64,000 nucleotides of DNA from Platerodrilus igneus (lineage: Eukaryota; Arthropoda; Insecta; Coleoptera; Lycidae), in the NCBI GenBank assembly GCA_036346225.1, contig JARFIW010000831.1, positions 682,001-746,000 of the forward strand, in the 5' to 3' direction. The translations under genes and the position numbers were made by a program. Each line of letters starts with the position of its first letter. Position 1 is the stretch's first letter. Below are positions 35,217-46,984 of this stretch, in pieces. The notes beneath the pieces are model-generated. The model was not told where the DNA came from. It saw only the letters and a program-made list of their open reading frames with translations, and did no database searches.

Positions 35217-36716
35217 TTGTTTAATAGCTCCCTCTTGGGTTTCGTAAATGACTCCGCTTTATTCACCGCATCTGTGAATTCTTGTTTGGAATAACCTATC
35301 GGCATTGGCCTTGGAAGAACCCCTCCTAATTTGTCTTCAATTATTTCGTTTATAGCAATACGCGCATCCCCGTTACTTTCTCCCATAAAACTCAATCATT
35401 GGGAGAACCCATTAAAAGACCCCCAAGTGTACTAGACACAAAATCGATCACAACAGCATGGATCTCATCCAATCACAACTCAATACCATATCTCGCACTA
35501 AATTGGGAACAACCAAGAACGGACAATCAGTTTCCATAATACCCAACTGCATTGTCAAATACACCTGCTCTTTAACGACTACACTTTTATTTCTCCAGGC
35601 ACATGTAAGTAACACATTTCTACATGGGATACTCGGAATTTTCACATCACATTTAATCAATCTGTTCCACAACCTAACCGATATCCCTGTAATTTATTAG
35701 AACACCAGCGGTAAGCTACGCGAGCCACTACGTCAGTTGGTAGCACAAATAAATATTTGCAATATGACGCGCAAATAAGGTATTACGTCATATAAATGTT
35801 TTAAATTACTACATCACATGCAAAAAACGAGAAAGGTACTTACGTAACTACAGCACTCCTTACAGCATTACGCTATTGTAACGGCAACTGGCGACGGGGA
35901 GCATTCCAGGGGTGGATAATTCGTTGGGCCCCCTTGTCGAATCCAAATTCAAATTTGTCTTCTTTTTGTATAGAGGTACGGTAAGGAATACATACGGGTA
36001 GGAACAATAACAGGTACAGGGCAGGAAACCTACATATAAAAAAAAGACAAGATACGGCACAAAGATAACTACACTCGTCCACGTCTCGAAGACTAGTCCC
36101 GCCGTGTCCGGAAATTCACCACTTTCTTTCACACTCCGCGTCGGCGCAATCCTTTGCGCAAACGTAACTATTTGAAGTGACGGAAATGCACGCCAAGTCT
36201 TTTAAATTTATTGGCGCGAAATCGCTTACAAATTAAAACTAAAATTGCAAATGTTTACGGCCGATTTTCGGTATGTAACAAATTTTGGATCCCGAATCCA
36301 CAAGTGCCTCTATTTCAACAGACCCACTCAAAATGTCCCATCCCCATATCAACAATTTCTTTATCAGTTAAAGGTTGTGTTAAATATTTCGCCTCTTTTA
36401 CAATGCGTAAAAAATAGTCTGCATGGGAGCCACTTTCATAAACACCGGATTTTACCTTACAAAACGTCTCTCTCTTCTGATCACCACTCCAATAATGAGC
36501 TAAAAATAGTGATTTTAATATTTCAAAAGATGCCAATTCTTTAATCTTTTCCCAATCCTGTGCAGATCCTCTTAAACAATTGACTGCTAGAACTATCCTC
36601 TTCCCTTGAGGAACTCCAGCTACATCGAACATGCCCTCTAATTTTTTTATAAATACTATTGGGTGTAATGCTCGATTAGGAGATATATGCAGTGGCGCCT
36701 CCCCCCCCTCGTTCAA
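35147..36716 (-). pseudogene. Gypsy-like gag-protease fragment (unit 1)
   Basis: Minus-strand order: gag (36716-36315; SPNRALHPIVFIKKLEG, AGVPQGKRIVLAVN, CLRGSAQDW), protease start (about 36310-36286; ALVDSGSKI with an intact D-S-G triad), then a 585-bp insertion, then protease second half (35672-35448; VVKEQVYLTMQLGIMETDCP, LVVPNLVRDMVLSCDW), then the linker before RT (35395-35217; EIIEDKLGGVLPRPMPIGY). RT, RNase H and integrase are missing because the fragment ends at the piggyBac junction. Related to the gag-protease at 23.9-25.2 kb. Confidence 0.8.
35696..36280. mobile_element. 585-bp insertion present only in unit 1, LTR-like
   Basis: Unit 2 reads CCCTGTAATTTTGGATCC at 38507-38524 without interruption. 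Unit 1 has CTGTAATTT, then 585 bp, then AATTTTGGATCC. AATTT (35691-35695 and 36281-36285) is therefore a probable 5-bp target-site duplication. The insert is less AT-rich than its surroundings, ends ...ATGTAACA, and contains no transposase; overlapping minus-strand frames at 35860-36132 are not recognised. A solo LTR is the simplest reading. Confidence 0.75.
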
Positions 36717-37190
36717 GCGGAAATACTATTGTCGAGAACCACAGGTTCTACACATTCCGACATACTAGTACTTTTCTCTCTTTTTTTATCTGCATTTTCA
36801 AACAGTTTCCTTTTTCTCACTAAAGCAGAGGAAAGTTTTCAAAAATTTTTGTTTAACTTTACATTAATTTTTGAACGCATCATCCAAGCAATGCCCTAAT
36901 ACACTAGATGAATTACTGTTAACTTCTTTTATAAATTTTTTAAGATTACGAGATTCATCCCCATTACATTCTTCACCATCACTCACCTTTTCTATTTTTT
37001 AACTTTGCAAATACAAACTAATATACCTATGACGTATTAATAATATTTATAAGGTCAAATAAACCTTATTAAATATACTGTGATATCAACACCCCCTACT
37101 TATTAGTCCCGCGATTTGGGCACTGGTTCTTATTATTTCTTTTTTTTAGTTTTTTGCAATGCAGGGGTGGGCTGACCAATAAGACGAGAT

Positions 37191-37247
37191 GTTGTAACAC
37201 ACAAAAGTTTTATTACAAAAATTATAACTTGGTATAACTTTTTATCA

Positions 37248-37291
<44 letters not shown>

Positions 37292-37490
37292 AGGACCTAT
37301 ACATAAAACGAATTAATATTATTTGTTCTGTGCCGTGCGATTTCAAACCACGATTATGCAAAGAACGCTCGAGTGTTAATTACAGCATCTGTTACACGAG
37401 ACACTTACGGTTCGTAGTTGTTGTAACCTACAGGTTATGTCACTATCTTTGAACTTCGGTGACTCTATCATGTGAAGAGGGCAGCTGGCG
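37191..37490 (-). repeat. Gypsy-like LTR remnant (unit 1)
   Basis: TGTTGTAACACACAAAAG at 37191 to GGGCAGCTGGCG at 37490, adjacent on its left to a short non-coding leader and the gag start. The counterpart in unit 2 (about 43155-43409) has lost about 75 bp at its left end. Orientation follows from the minus-strand gag. Confidence 0.55.
37251..37287. repeat. AT dinucleotide microsatellite
   Basis: About 18 uninterrupted AT units. The paralogous position in unit 2 (about 43190) has only a few, so the repeat expanded or contracted after duplication. Confidence 0.95.
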
Positions 37491-37968
37491 TTATTGAACT
37501 AATAATACTTATTGGAGTTTATAAATAAAAGAACGAAGAGATATCTCAATTGTGGAGTAACGAAGATGAATCAAAATTTTCAATGATATTATGAGCCGTA
37601 CTAGGTTTCAAAGTATACTTTGAGTGATTAGATTTGATAATACAAGTGCAAGGACAGAAAGGTCTACTAACAAACGACAACCAATATGCAAGTGATTTGA
37701 AATTTGAAACGATCACCTACAAGATGGATTTATTCCAGGTTGCGGTATGAACATTTGGTAACTTATAAAGAAGGATGCTCATTTTGGCAATACATACCTT
37801 TATAATCAGGACGTTTTGGGCAGTTTGTGACAGCGTCACATCATATGCTTGGAAGTTAGAAATTTATGTAGGAAAAACTGGAAAAAAAGAAAAAATCAAC
37901 AGAAAATGTGGTGAAGAGATTGGTAAAACATGAAAACTCTAGACAAAATATAATCTGTAACAATTTTT

Positions 37969-38829
37969 TTAATTCACGTTTACTTGCAAATTATTTATTA
38001 TAAAAAGAAACCCGGTATTATCGGAGCAATCCAAAAAATTGTTTAATAGCTCCCTCTCGGGTTCCGTAAATAGCTCCGCTTTATTCGCCACATCGGTGAT
38101 CTCTTGTTTGGAATAACCCATCGGCATTGGCCTTGGAAGAACCCCTCCTAATTTGTCTTCAATTATTTCGTTTATAGCAATACGTGCATCCCTGTTACTT
38201 TCTCCCATAAGACTCGATCATTGAGAGAACCCATTAAAAGACCCCCAAGTGTACTAGACACAAAATCGATCACAACAGCATGGATCTCATCCAATCACAA
38301 CCCAATACCATATCTCGCACTAAATTGGGAACAACCAAGAATGGACAATCAGTTTCCATAATACCCAACTGCATTGTCAAATACACCTGCTCTTTAACGA
38401 CTACACTTTTATTTCTTCAGGCACCAGTAAGTAACACATTTCTACATGGGATACTCGGAATTTTCACATCACATTTAATCAATCTGTTCCACTACCTATC
38501 TGATATCCCTGTAATTTTGGATCCCGAATCCACAAGTACCTCTATTTCAACAGACCCCCCACTCAAAATGTCCTATCGCCATATCAATAATTTCCTTATC
38601 AGTTAACGGTTGTGTTAAATATTTTGCCTCTTTTACAATGCGTAAAAAATAGTCTGCATGGGAGCCACTTTTATAAACACCGGATTTTACCTTACAAAAC
38701 GTCTCTCTCTCCTGATCGCCACTCCAATAATGAGCTAAAAATAGTGATTTTAATATTTCAAAAGATGCCAATTCTTTAATCTCTGCCCAATCCTGTGCAG
38801 ATCCTCTTAAACAATTGACTGCTAGAACT
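37969..38829 (-). pseudogene. Gypsy-like protease and gag fragment (unit 2, left of hAT)
   Basis: Same layout as unit 1: RT-proximal linker (38208-38039; EIIEDKLGGVLPRPMPMGY), protease with intact LVDSGSKIT (about 38550-38510, uninterrupted here) and gag C-terminal half (38771-38547; MASFEILKSLFLAHYWSGDQ). The hAT insertion at 38830 splits gag; it resumes at 42605. Confidence 0.8.
38822..38829. repeat. 8-bp target-site duplication, left copy
   Basis: CTAGAACT, repeated at 42605-42612 immediately after the hAT element. Unit 1 has this octamer once (36587-36594) at the matching position, which confirms the empty site. Confidence 0.95.
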
Positions 38830-41800
38830 CAGTGGCGTAACTACACCCCTGCCAGCCCCCGCTACGCGGGGGGGCCCCAAGTGCAAGAAGGCCCAAACGA
38901 TAATAAACTCAACTTATTCATCTTCAACGTATTTGGCAGGTAAGAAACGGTCAAGAAAATATTGCAGATAATTCAGAAACCGCAGGTTAACGAACGTTTT
39001 CTTGATGTTACTACTAGGAACTGCTGAAATACAAGAAATAATAATTAAGATAAATACTGAACACCACCTGCAGCCTGCATCCTTTCTTCTTTCTATCCGT
39101 TCTGTCCTATTTTGTAAGGGTTAATAAACAGATGAAAGAGACTGTAAACTTTAATAACAAAGATGTCTATATTATTCTTAAGTGATAAGTTGTATAAAGT
39201 GGTAAAGCATTATTAAACGACGTATAGTAGGGTTAGTTTGGTTTGTGGGATTTTAAATAGGAATAAAAGGGCTATTGTCTGTACAGTACAGATTCACAGG
39301 ATGGCAGGTAGCTTAGTAACCTTCGCTTTCTAGAAATATAATACTAGAAAGAAATTCATTTTGTGGTTTCTAGTCAGCTGGTTGCAACGTATTTGCATTA
39401 GCTGCATTATATATAACGGAAAGGAAGTAAAAAGCATTCCAGTACGTTTTACTCAATAGTGTTGTGTTCGTATTACAGGAGGTCTTTCATATTTAAACGT
39501 AAGTATTTATATCTATTTTTATTAAACTACTATTGATTTGATCATAGTTGAAGTCGCGCTGAGAAATACATATAAATAAATCTTTAAGCATTCAATAAAA
39601 ATCATTTATATTTTGTTAATTAAAGCATTTAAAGCAAAGTATGTATGTGTTATTTGTAATTTCAAAAGGCTTTTAAATAATTATTACTTATCTAATTACA
39701 TTATAATTAATTTCATTCAAAATTGCAGGAAATAATATACAATGAGCACTACAAGCGGCGCTGCAAAAACGAAAAGGAAACTATTGGAAGAATCAAAGAG
39801 CAAGATTCCAAAAATAAGTTCCTTTTTACTTCTAAAGAGTCCGAAAACAAGAACAATCTATGAAAGAAATTGGGCTTTCGACAGTAGCATCTACTAGTTC
39901 CGCTACAGACGAACAGCAGTCGTCAACAATTTTAAAACTCTCACCCAGGGCGCAAGTACATCACATAATGACGGCCGCGATAGAAATTTGGAACTAGATA
40001 CCACTACAATTACAGAGGTAAATGTGAGTAGTACTTTTCACTTAATGAACTATCTATGGATCTGACGAAAGAATATCCAACCGATTTTGCACATTTTTAA
40101 AAATCAATGTTTTACAACATGACAATTTAAGAAAAGAAATAATTAATTACGGATTGTGTAGACCAGATGGTGCGTTTCCTAAAGATAATAAAATAGAAGT
40201 TTTTCAGTTCACTATTATTACTTAATAACTGCAAGCGAAAATAAAAGCAATACGTTAAACTTACCACACAATTCAAATGGGTGGTTGTGTTATTCTAAAT
40301 TAAAAATTGTGTTTATTGTCAACCATGTTGGCTGTTTGCTTCAGTAAGGTCAAGTTGGACGACCGGAATTAATGATTGGCAGGGTTTATCAAAAAAATTA
40401 AAGAGCATTTGCTTGCTCAATCTCATTTAACTTGTTGTTTTATTTACGATATGTGGAAAAAAATTATACCATAGATAAGAAAAATACTCTACTATTAAAA
40501 CAAGAAACTGAATTTTGGAAAATGTTTTACACAGACTTTTCAATGTTACTTTAACACTATCCCAGCGCATGCTGTCATTTCGAGGACATAGAGAAAGTTT
40601 TCTGATTCAAAAGACAGTTACAACGGTAATTTCTTAAGTTTAGTTCATTTAATTAGTAACTATGATCCTATATTACAAAAAGTGCTTGAACGACCCAAAG
40701 GTTCAATTAAATATCTTTCCCAAAATTCAAAACGATATTATTAATACTTTAAGCGCACACTTAAAAAATATTTTATTAAATAAAATTAGATCCGCTCCTT
40801 TTTCTCAATCATAATAGACACTACACAGGATATAACTAAGATTGATCAATTAAGTAAAATTGTAAGATATATTGATTTTAAAAAGACAGCTTGGGAGAGG
40901 TAACCAAAATAGATATTTGTGAAACTTTTGTGGGTTTTACAAAAGTAGAGTCCCAATCTGCTGAAGGACTATGTAATACTATATTAAGCAATTTAACCAA
41001 CATGCAATTAGATATAAATAAATGTAGAGGGCAGGGCTACGATGGAGCTAACGTTATGAGCGGTACGTATTCTGGCGTGCAAAGAGAATTTTAAACATAG
41101 AGCCTGCAGCCTTATATATGCACTGTAGTGCCCATAACTTAAATCTAGTCATAAATGATGCCGTTAAAGGTATAAAAGAAATAGAATCGTTTTTCTACTT
41201 TTAGAAAACATATATACATTTTTGCTAATAGTATAGTAAAATGGAATTGGCTTTCTGTTTTAAAGAAAATTTCACACAATTGAAACGCTTAAATCCGACA
41301 CGTTGGGCGGATTGAGTAAAATCTTTAGCTGCCATAAGAATTCGGTATAAAGATATAGTAATGTCTCTTAATAAAATTATTATGATATCAAAAAACAGAT
41401 GAACGAAATGACGCAAAGCAAATATTAACTAGCATGGATAATTTTAATTTTATTTTTAAGTGTTTTTAAGTCAAATTCTAGAAGAGCTTAACAAGCTCTC
41501 ACAAACTGCTCAGAGTGAAAAGGCGAATATTAATCAGATAACTCTCTTATTTCAAAAAACTTTAAAATTTTTCAAGGAAACAAGAAATAACTATTCCAAC
41601 ATCAAGGAGGAAGCAGCGAAAGTTGCAGGGCAATGGAATATTAAACCGGAATTTATAAAAAAGGCAACCAAAAATAAAAAGCATTTCGATGAATTATCCA
41701 ATGATTATCGATTTAATGATGAAGAATTTAAATTTAAAATAAATGTATTTTATCGCGTAATGGATATTATAATTTCACAGCTGTCGAATCGTTTTAAATC

Positions 41801-42604
41801 GCTTTTTCATGTAAACGAAAAGTTTAATTTCTTAGAACCTAATGTATTTTTGAATTTAACTGCAGACGATATTTTATCTAAGGCAAAACAATTGCAAAAA
41901 TTTTACTACAAAGATTTAAATGATGCTATAGGTATAGAACTTACTACACTCAAAAATAATAGACTTATTTGTGATGAATTAAAAATGTTAACGGTATCTT
42001 ACAATTTTAGAATATCTAGTACTTTCCAAATCTACAGGTTCTAGCAGTTTTCCAAACACCATAACAGTCTTAATGTTATACCTAACTTTACCCGTTAGCG
42101 TTGCAAGTGCGGAGAGATCTTTCTCAAAATTAAAAATTATTAAAAATTATCTTAGGAACCGCACTTCACAAGATAGATTAGACGATTTATCCTCTTAGCA
42201 GTAGAACATGACACTGCCAAAAATATGAATATAGAGGATACAATAAACGCGTTTGCAGCAAAACATGCAAGAAAAACAAAATTTTGAATTTGATTTGGAA
42301 TGTCTGCTAGCTCATAGGTTTTTTACTGTATCAAATTTTAGGTGTAAATAATTTTGTGCGGCGTATAAATATGTAGATTTAATATTAATTAACTTATAAG
42401 TTTGAATTTATGTAATTTGGTTTTATAATTAATAAAGCACTTGATTAATATAGTATATGTATTTAATTCTATACTGCTTCCTTCTCTACATGTACTATAA
42501 TTTAAAAATATGGCTAAATATAAGCCAGTAAAAGTAATACATTTTAAAGAGAGCCCACTTTAAAATTTTTGCGGGGGGGCCCAAAAATCGTAGTTACGCC
42601 ACTG
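38830..42604 (+). mobile_element. hAT DNA transposon (3,775 bp)
   Basis: The ends are perfect 15-bp inverted repeats, CAGTGGCGTAACTAC at 38830 and GTAGTTACGCCACTG ending at 42604, flanked by the 8-bp duplication CTAGAACT. Eight-bp duplications and CAGTGGCG-type ends are the hAT hallmark. Just inside each end lies GCGGGGGGGCCC (38866-38877 and 42571-42582) in the same orientation, a possible subterminal site, although its core is palindromic. It carries a decayed transposase gene in sense with the host gene. It inserted in the minus-strand gag of unit 2. Confidence 0.95.
39741..42285 (+). pseudogene. hAT transposase (ZMYM1/DUF4371-like), broken
   Basis: ATG at 39741 (MSTTSGAAKTKRKLLEESK), then blocks separated by frameshifts and stops: an ELINYGLCRPDGAFPKD-type block (about 40135-40195), DTTQDITKIDQLSKIVRY (about 40820-40870), GFTKVESQSAEGLCNTI and GQGYDGANVMSG (40891-41094), ALYMHCSAHNLNLVINDAV (about 41110-41170, the conserved CxxH-type block), an alpha-helical insertion domain (41460-42044), and the C-terminal dimerisation block SAERSFSKLKIIKNYLR (about 42105-42155). 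The whole resembles zinc-finger-MYM-type-1-like hAT proteins. The enzyme would cut and paste the surrounding element; in this state it cannot. Confidence 0.85.
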
Positions 42605-43409
42605 CTAGAACTATCCTCTTCCCTTGAGGAACTCCAGCTACATCGAACATGCCCTCTAATTTTTTATAAATACTATTGGCTATAATGCTCTATTAGGAGA
42701 AATATGTAGGGACGCCCTTCCCCCGCACAGTGTAAATATAACTCCTGCTATTGTGGAGAACTACAGGTTCTACACATTCCTACATACTACTACATTTTCC
42801 CTTTTCTTTTCTGTATTTTCAAACAGTTTCCTTTTTCGCACTAAAGCATACGAAAGCTTTCAAAAATTTTGTTTAAGTTTACATTTAAATTTCAGAAAGC
42901 ATCGTCCAAGCAATATCGTAATGCACTAGATGAATTACTGTTAACTTCTTTCATAAATTTCTTAAGATTACGAGATTCATCCCCACTACCTTCCTCACCA
43001 TCACTCATCTTTTCTATTTTTTAACTGTGCAAGTACAAACTAATATACCTATGACGTATTAATAATATTTATATAAGGTCAAATAAACCTTATTAACTAA
43101 TATACTCTGCTATCAACACCCCCTACTTATTCGTCCCGCGATTTGGGCACTTTACAAAAATTATAACTTGGTATAACTTTTTATCATGCATCAAATATAT
43201 ATCTAAAGTAGGACCTATAAATAAAACGAATTAATATTATTTGTTCTGTGCCGTTCGATTTCGAACCACGATTATGCAAAAGAACGCTCGAGTGTAAAGT
43301 ACAGCATCTGTTACACAAGACACTTACGGTTCGTAGTTGTTGTAACCTGCGGGTTATGTCACTATCTTAGAACTTCGGTGACTCTATCATGTGAAGAGGG
43401 CAGCTGGCG
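42605..43409 (-). pseudogene. Gypsy-like gag start, leader and LTR (unit 2, right of hAT)
   Basis: Begins with the right copy of CTAGAACT and continues the interrupted gag on the minus strand (the AGVPQGKRIVLAV counterpart), then the gag N-terminus (about 42780-43015), the leader and an LTR remnant ending at 43409. It matches 36587-37490 of unit 1. Confidence 0.75.
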
Positions 43410-44524
43410 TTATTGAACTAATAATACTTATTGGAGTTTATAAATGAAAGAACGAAGAGATATCTCAATTGTGGAGTAACGAAGATGAATCAAAAATTTT
43501 CAATGATTTTATGAGCCGTACTAGGTTTCAAAGTATACTTGGAGGGATTAGATTTGATAATACAAGTGCAAGGACAGAAAGATCTATTAACAAACGACAA
43601 CCGATTTGCAAGTGATTTGAAATTTGAAACGATCACCTACAAGATGGATTTATTCCAGGTTGGGGTATGAACATTTGGTAACTTATAAAGGAGGATGCTC
43701 ATTTTGGCAATACATACCTTTAAAATCAGGATGTTTTGGGCAGTTTGTGACAGCATCACATCATATGCATGTAAGTTAGAAATTTATGTAGGAAAAACTG
43801 AAAAAAAAGAAAAAAATCGAGAAAATGTGGTGAAGAGATTGGTAAAACAGATGAAAACTCTGAACAAAATATAATCTGTAACACTTTTTTTACTTCATGT
43901 TCATTTGCAAATTATTTGTTATAAAAAAAAAACAGTATTATTGGAGCAATCCAAAAAAATAAGCTGAATTTGCCCAGTTGTTTTACAAATCCCAAGAACC
44001 GTGGAACGCTTTCCACATTATTTGGTCTTCAAAATGATAAAATTATAATCTCATACTGCCAAAAAGAGGAAAAACTATGACGTTACATGGTACATGAAAT
44101 AATTGTGGACTATAACAAAACTAAATCTGGAGTTGATACCGTGGACCAAATGACAAGGACATAAACATGAAAAGGATGATTAGACGATGGCCACTGACCG
44201 TGTTTTACAATATAATCGATATTAGCATTATGAATGCATACATAGTGTGATCATCTCTCGATGGAAATTGTAACAAAAAGTTCCGTAAGAAAAGAAATTT
44301 TATACCGAATTCGAAAAACAACTGATACAATGTAATGAAAATTTTGAAGAAGCGGTACCAAGCACCAGCACAGCATATCAACCTCTGAAAAAGAAGGCAC
44401 GATATGGCATATGCATATTTATAAAAGATCGAAAACTAAAACAACTAAAACAACATGCTATAAATGCAATCACTGTGTATGTGGAGAACATTCTGTTTCA
44501 TTTTGTAAAAATGCTTTCAAATAA
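43410..44524 (+). pseudogene. piggyBac-like transposase, middle and C-terminus (copy 3)
   Basis: Starts at the duplicated TTATTGAAC point and continues past the place where copies 1 and 2 break (43960). It shows the rest of the transposase: a CFTNPKNRGTLSTLFG-like block (about 43990-44020), SGVDTVDQMT (about 44131-44160, with the third catalytic aspartate), RRWPLTVFYNIIDISIMNAY (about 44185-44240) and the cysteine-rich C-terminal end CYKCNHCVCGEHSVSFC (about 44458-44510). Stops and frameshifts are frequent. Together with copy 1 this gives both ends of one piggyBac relic. Confidence 0.8.
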
Positions 44525-44889
44525 ATATATCTAAAATATACGAAATAAAAATGTTAAAACAAAAAAAATACCTTAGATTACACATGGGTCCAATGGACCC
44601 TAGCTGTAGGAACTGAGAACTTCTTTTTGCGGTAGAGAATGGGTAAATTAAGTTTATTTTGAAACAGCTAAGATTTTATTTAATATAATTTTGTCTAACC
44701 CTGCACATCCTTTATCTTTATTTTAAATTGCAATTAAAAGATACATGTAAGTTTTGCAATTATAAAATTCACAAGTAACTTGATTATGGTTATGGCATCT
44801 GTTAGTGTCACAATAGTTAAAGATCTTGACGAATAATTACTGGTATTAGGAATTTCATACTGTAATAGAAATGCATTTATAATGTTAAC

Positions 44890-46548
44890 CTTGGAACAAC
44901 AAATTTACAAGGTGAAATGCTATGGAATTGGAACTGTCTCGTGTCCAAATGGAATTGAACTTTTTAAGAAAAAGTATCCAGACATTAACGTGACGTAGAA
45001 CAGTGTGTAAATATATCAAAAAATTCGATACTTGGAGTATTATTCAAGATATTAAGAAAGAAAAAAGAAATTATACTGTTACGATGCTGGTACCCCTTTA
45101 GTGCTTGATTTGGTAAAGAAAAATTAGAGATTCTCTTTAAGAAAAAGGTTCACAAAGTAGTTAAGTATTAGTAAAAGCAATATTCAAAGGATTTTTATAA
45201 GCAAGAAATTTCATTCATTTAAACCAAAATTTATTCATAAACTTCAAGATGGAGAGAAATTATGCTCCTAGGTTAGACTTTCATTTATTAATAGATCAAA
45301 TAGTTATTGACGATACTTCTTATTGTTAGAACATTTTGCTTTTTGGATGAGGTAACTTTTACAACAAATGGGATAGTTTCTTTCCAAAATTATCGACTCT
45401 GGGCTCAAGAAAATCCAACTTTTCGGAACACAACTAGTATTCAAAAATTTAATAAAGTAAATGTTTGATATGATATACTAATAAAAAATAGAATAAACGG
45501 TCCCTACTTTTGAATGACAACCTTAATCAAAATTCTTATTTAAAAATGTTACGTAATCTCTATTTGCACAAACAATGGTTCTTTATTTTCAAACAGATTA
45601 CACAAGCCTTCTCAACAACTCATAGTTACAATGGCATTTGCTAAAAGCTCTCTCAACAATTTATTTTCAGCTAGTTGCTAACAGCACATGTATTATCTTC
45701 TAAAACTACAATCCTATCTTCTAAATTACTATCGAAGCACCACAATTAACTAATCCAAACACTAATTACTAATTTATATCATCATTACAATAATTTACAT
45801 CAACACTTGAGTAATTCATATTGACAACAATTTATATCACATTTGTACCAAAGTTTTAAACTAGAACATATCGTAATTAAAGCTTTACTCGGAACTGAAC
45901 TGCGGAACCCCTTAATGATAATTTATACTTTACTCAACTGTTCTAGATTAATCTACAATATACCCAAATTTGCTAATAACATCTCAAATGTACCTATTGT
46001 AATCTTTTAAATGCAAATTCTTCTACCTGCCAATCAAGAGATCTTGCACCGCAGGACATATCAGCATCTGTTATGCACAAACCCCTTGTTTACGTTCTAA
46101 TGTAATTATTCTGGTGAGAAGCAGACTAATCGGCGCTATTTAAATTTTGTTTTGAGTGAATTGAGTGATAAAAATTATAGAGTTTAGAAAAAAATTTATG
46201 TTTCAACAGAACGGATATCCTGCACATTCTACATTGCAAGTTAGGGAGTTCTTAGATTCTCATTTTCCCAAGTGGATCGGTTGCTATGGACCAATATAAT
46301 GGTCTGCAATGTCACTTGATCTAAACTCGTTAGATTTTTTAGGAGGATATCTAAACGAATTAGTCTATAACAATAATTTTGGAGACTATGCCGAGTTATT
46401 AAGACAAAAAATTATTGAAGGTATTTTCACAATTAATGAAGACATAATCTTGAATGTGTACAAAGAATTTAGACTAAGGTTAGGGAAATGTGTGCTTGAG
46501 GGAGACGGAATAAATAGTTTTGACCAATTTTTTATTTGTAAAAATTAA
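44890..46548 (+). pseudogene. Tc1/mariner-like transposase relic with LTR-like insertion
   Basis: Plus-strand frames: an N-terminal HTH-type region (ELFKKKYPDINVT, about 44965), FHSFKPKFIHKLQDGEKL (about 45210-45260), a first catalytic block LLFDEVTFTTNGIVSFQNYR (about 45335-45400), then an interruption at about 45575-46140. It resumes with FQQNGYPAHSTLQVREFL (46200-46255), LDLNSLDF and GGYLNELVY (46318-46375) up to a stop at 46548. The catalytic aspartate of QQDG is Asn and the SPDLNPLD block is SLDLNSLD. It is inactive and differs in subfamily from the relic at 1951. Confidence 0.75.
45575..46140 (+). repeat. LTR-like repeat, copy C, inside the mariner relic
   Basis: Carries the same ordered blocks as copies A and B (ATTACACAAGCCTTC, CTCAACAATTTATTTTCAG, GCTAACAGCACA, CTATCTTCTAAATTA, CTGTTCTAGATTA, CTGCCAATCAAG). 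A possible short duplication CTATT flanks it (about 45571 and 46137), but the sequence between does not end in canonical LTR termini. Confidence 0.55.
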
Positions 46549-46984
46549 AAATAAAAGTACTTACCTTAACGTTACTTGTACATTGCTATTTTTATAATAT
46601 GCTGTACGGTTTAGCCGCACTTTGACCATTACTGCTTGTGACTTCTTAAGACAATCAAACGTTTTAATAAAGAATGACTTCCTAGCAAAATATCACAAAT
46701 AAGGAAGTTTACAAGATCTAGGTACCTCATCCTGGGTTGTACTTAGACATGAATTTATTTTCAGAAATATGTTTATTTGGACAACATAACTGTTTCCCTT
46801 GTAGAATATCACCCTCAAATATCGCACGCAGCATATCCTATTAGTCATATTTTTAGAATCTTTTAATTTTGTAGTAAAATAGTGACAGTATTTTAAAATA
46901 TAAAACTAGTAGAAGATAAGAATATTATGCTTTGCAATTTAGACTTTAATAGATAAGGCAATTAATATATTTTGCTTCTTACAG

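Larger units (their letters stand above)
34665..37490. repeat. Tandem duplication unit 1 (piggyBac middle + gypsy fragment)
   Basis: Starts at TTATTGAACTATTAATAC inside piggyBac and runs through the piggyBac/gypsy junction (35216) and the minus-strand gypsy protease, gag and LTR region to 37490. Unit 2 (37491-43409) repeats it base for base with modest divergence. Unit 1 alone contains the 585-bp insertion at 35696-36280 and an expanded AT repeat. Confidence 0.85.
37491..43409. repeat. Tandem duplication unit 2
   Basis: Second copy of the piggyBac-middle/gypsy unit, starting at TTATTGAACTAATAATAC. Excluding the hAT insertion and its 8-bp duplication it is about 2.1 kb. The difference from unit 1 (2.8 kb) is explained by the 585-bp insertion plus its 5-bp duplication, about 75 bp lost next to the LTR, and the shorter AT tract. 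The piggyBac middle segment appears a third time right after it at 43410. Confidence 0.85.
33093..46984 (+). other. 13.9-kb intron of the Abrupt-like gene
   Basis: GTTTGT donor at 33093 and TTGCTTCTTACAG acceptor ending at 46984. Joining the flanking exons keeps the frame and gives SRLLAKAGVKV across the junction, a stretch I recall as continuous in insect Abrupt proteins. Most of the intron is transposon relic: piggyBac, gypsy-like, hAT, mariner-like and LTR-like sequences. All of the piggyBac and hAT coding pieces run in the sense direction; the gypsy pieces are antisense. Confidence 0.85.

Noticed and set aside
35860..36132. Two overlapping minus-strand ORFs with signal-peptide-like hydrophobic stretches
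   Set aside because: They lie wholly inside the 585-bp LTR-like insertion and depend on its GC content; no homologous domain is seen.
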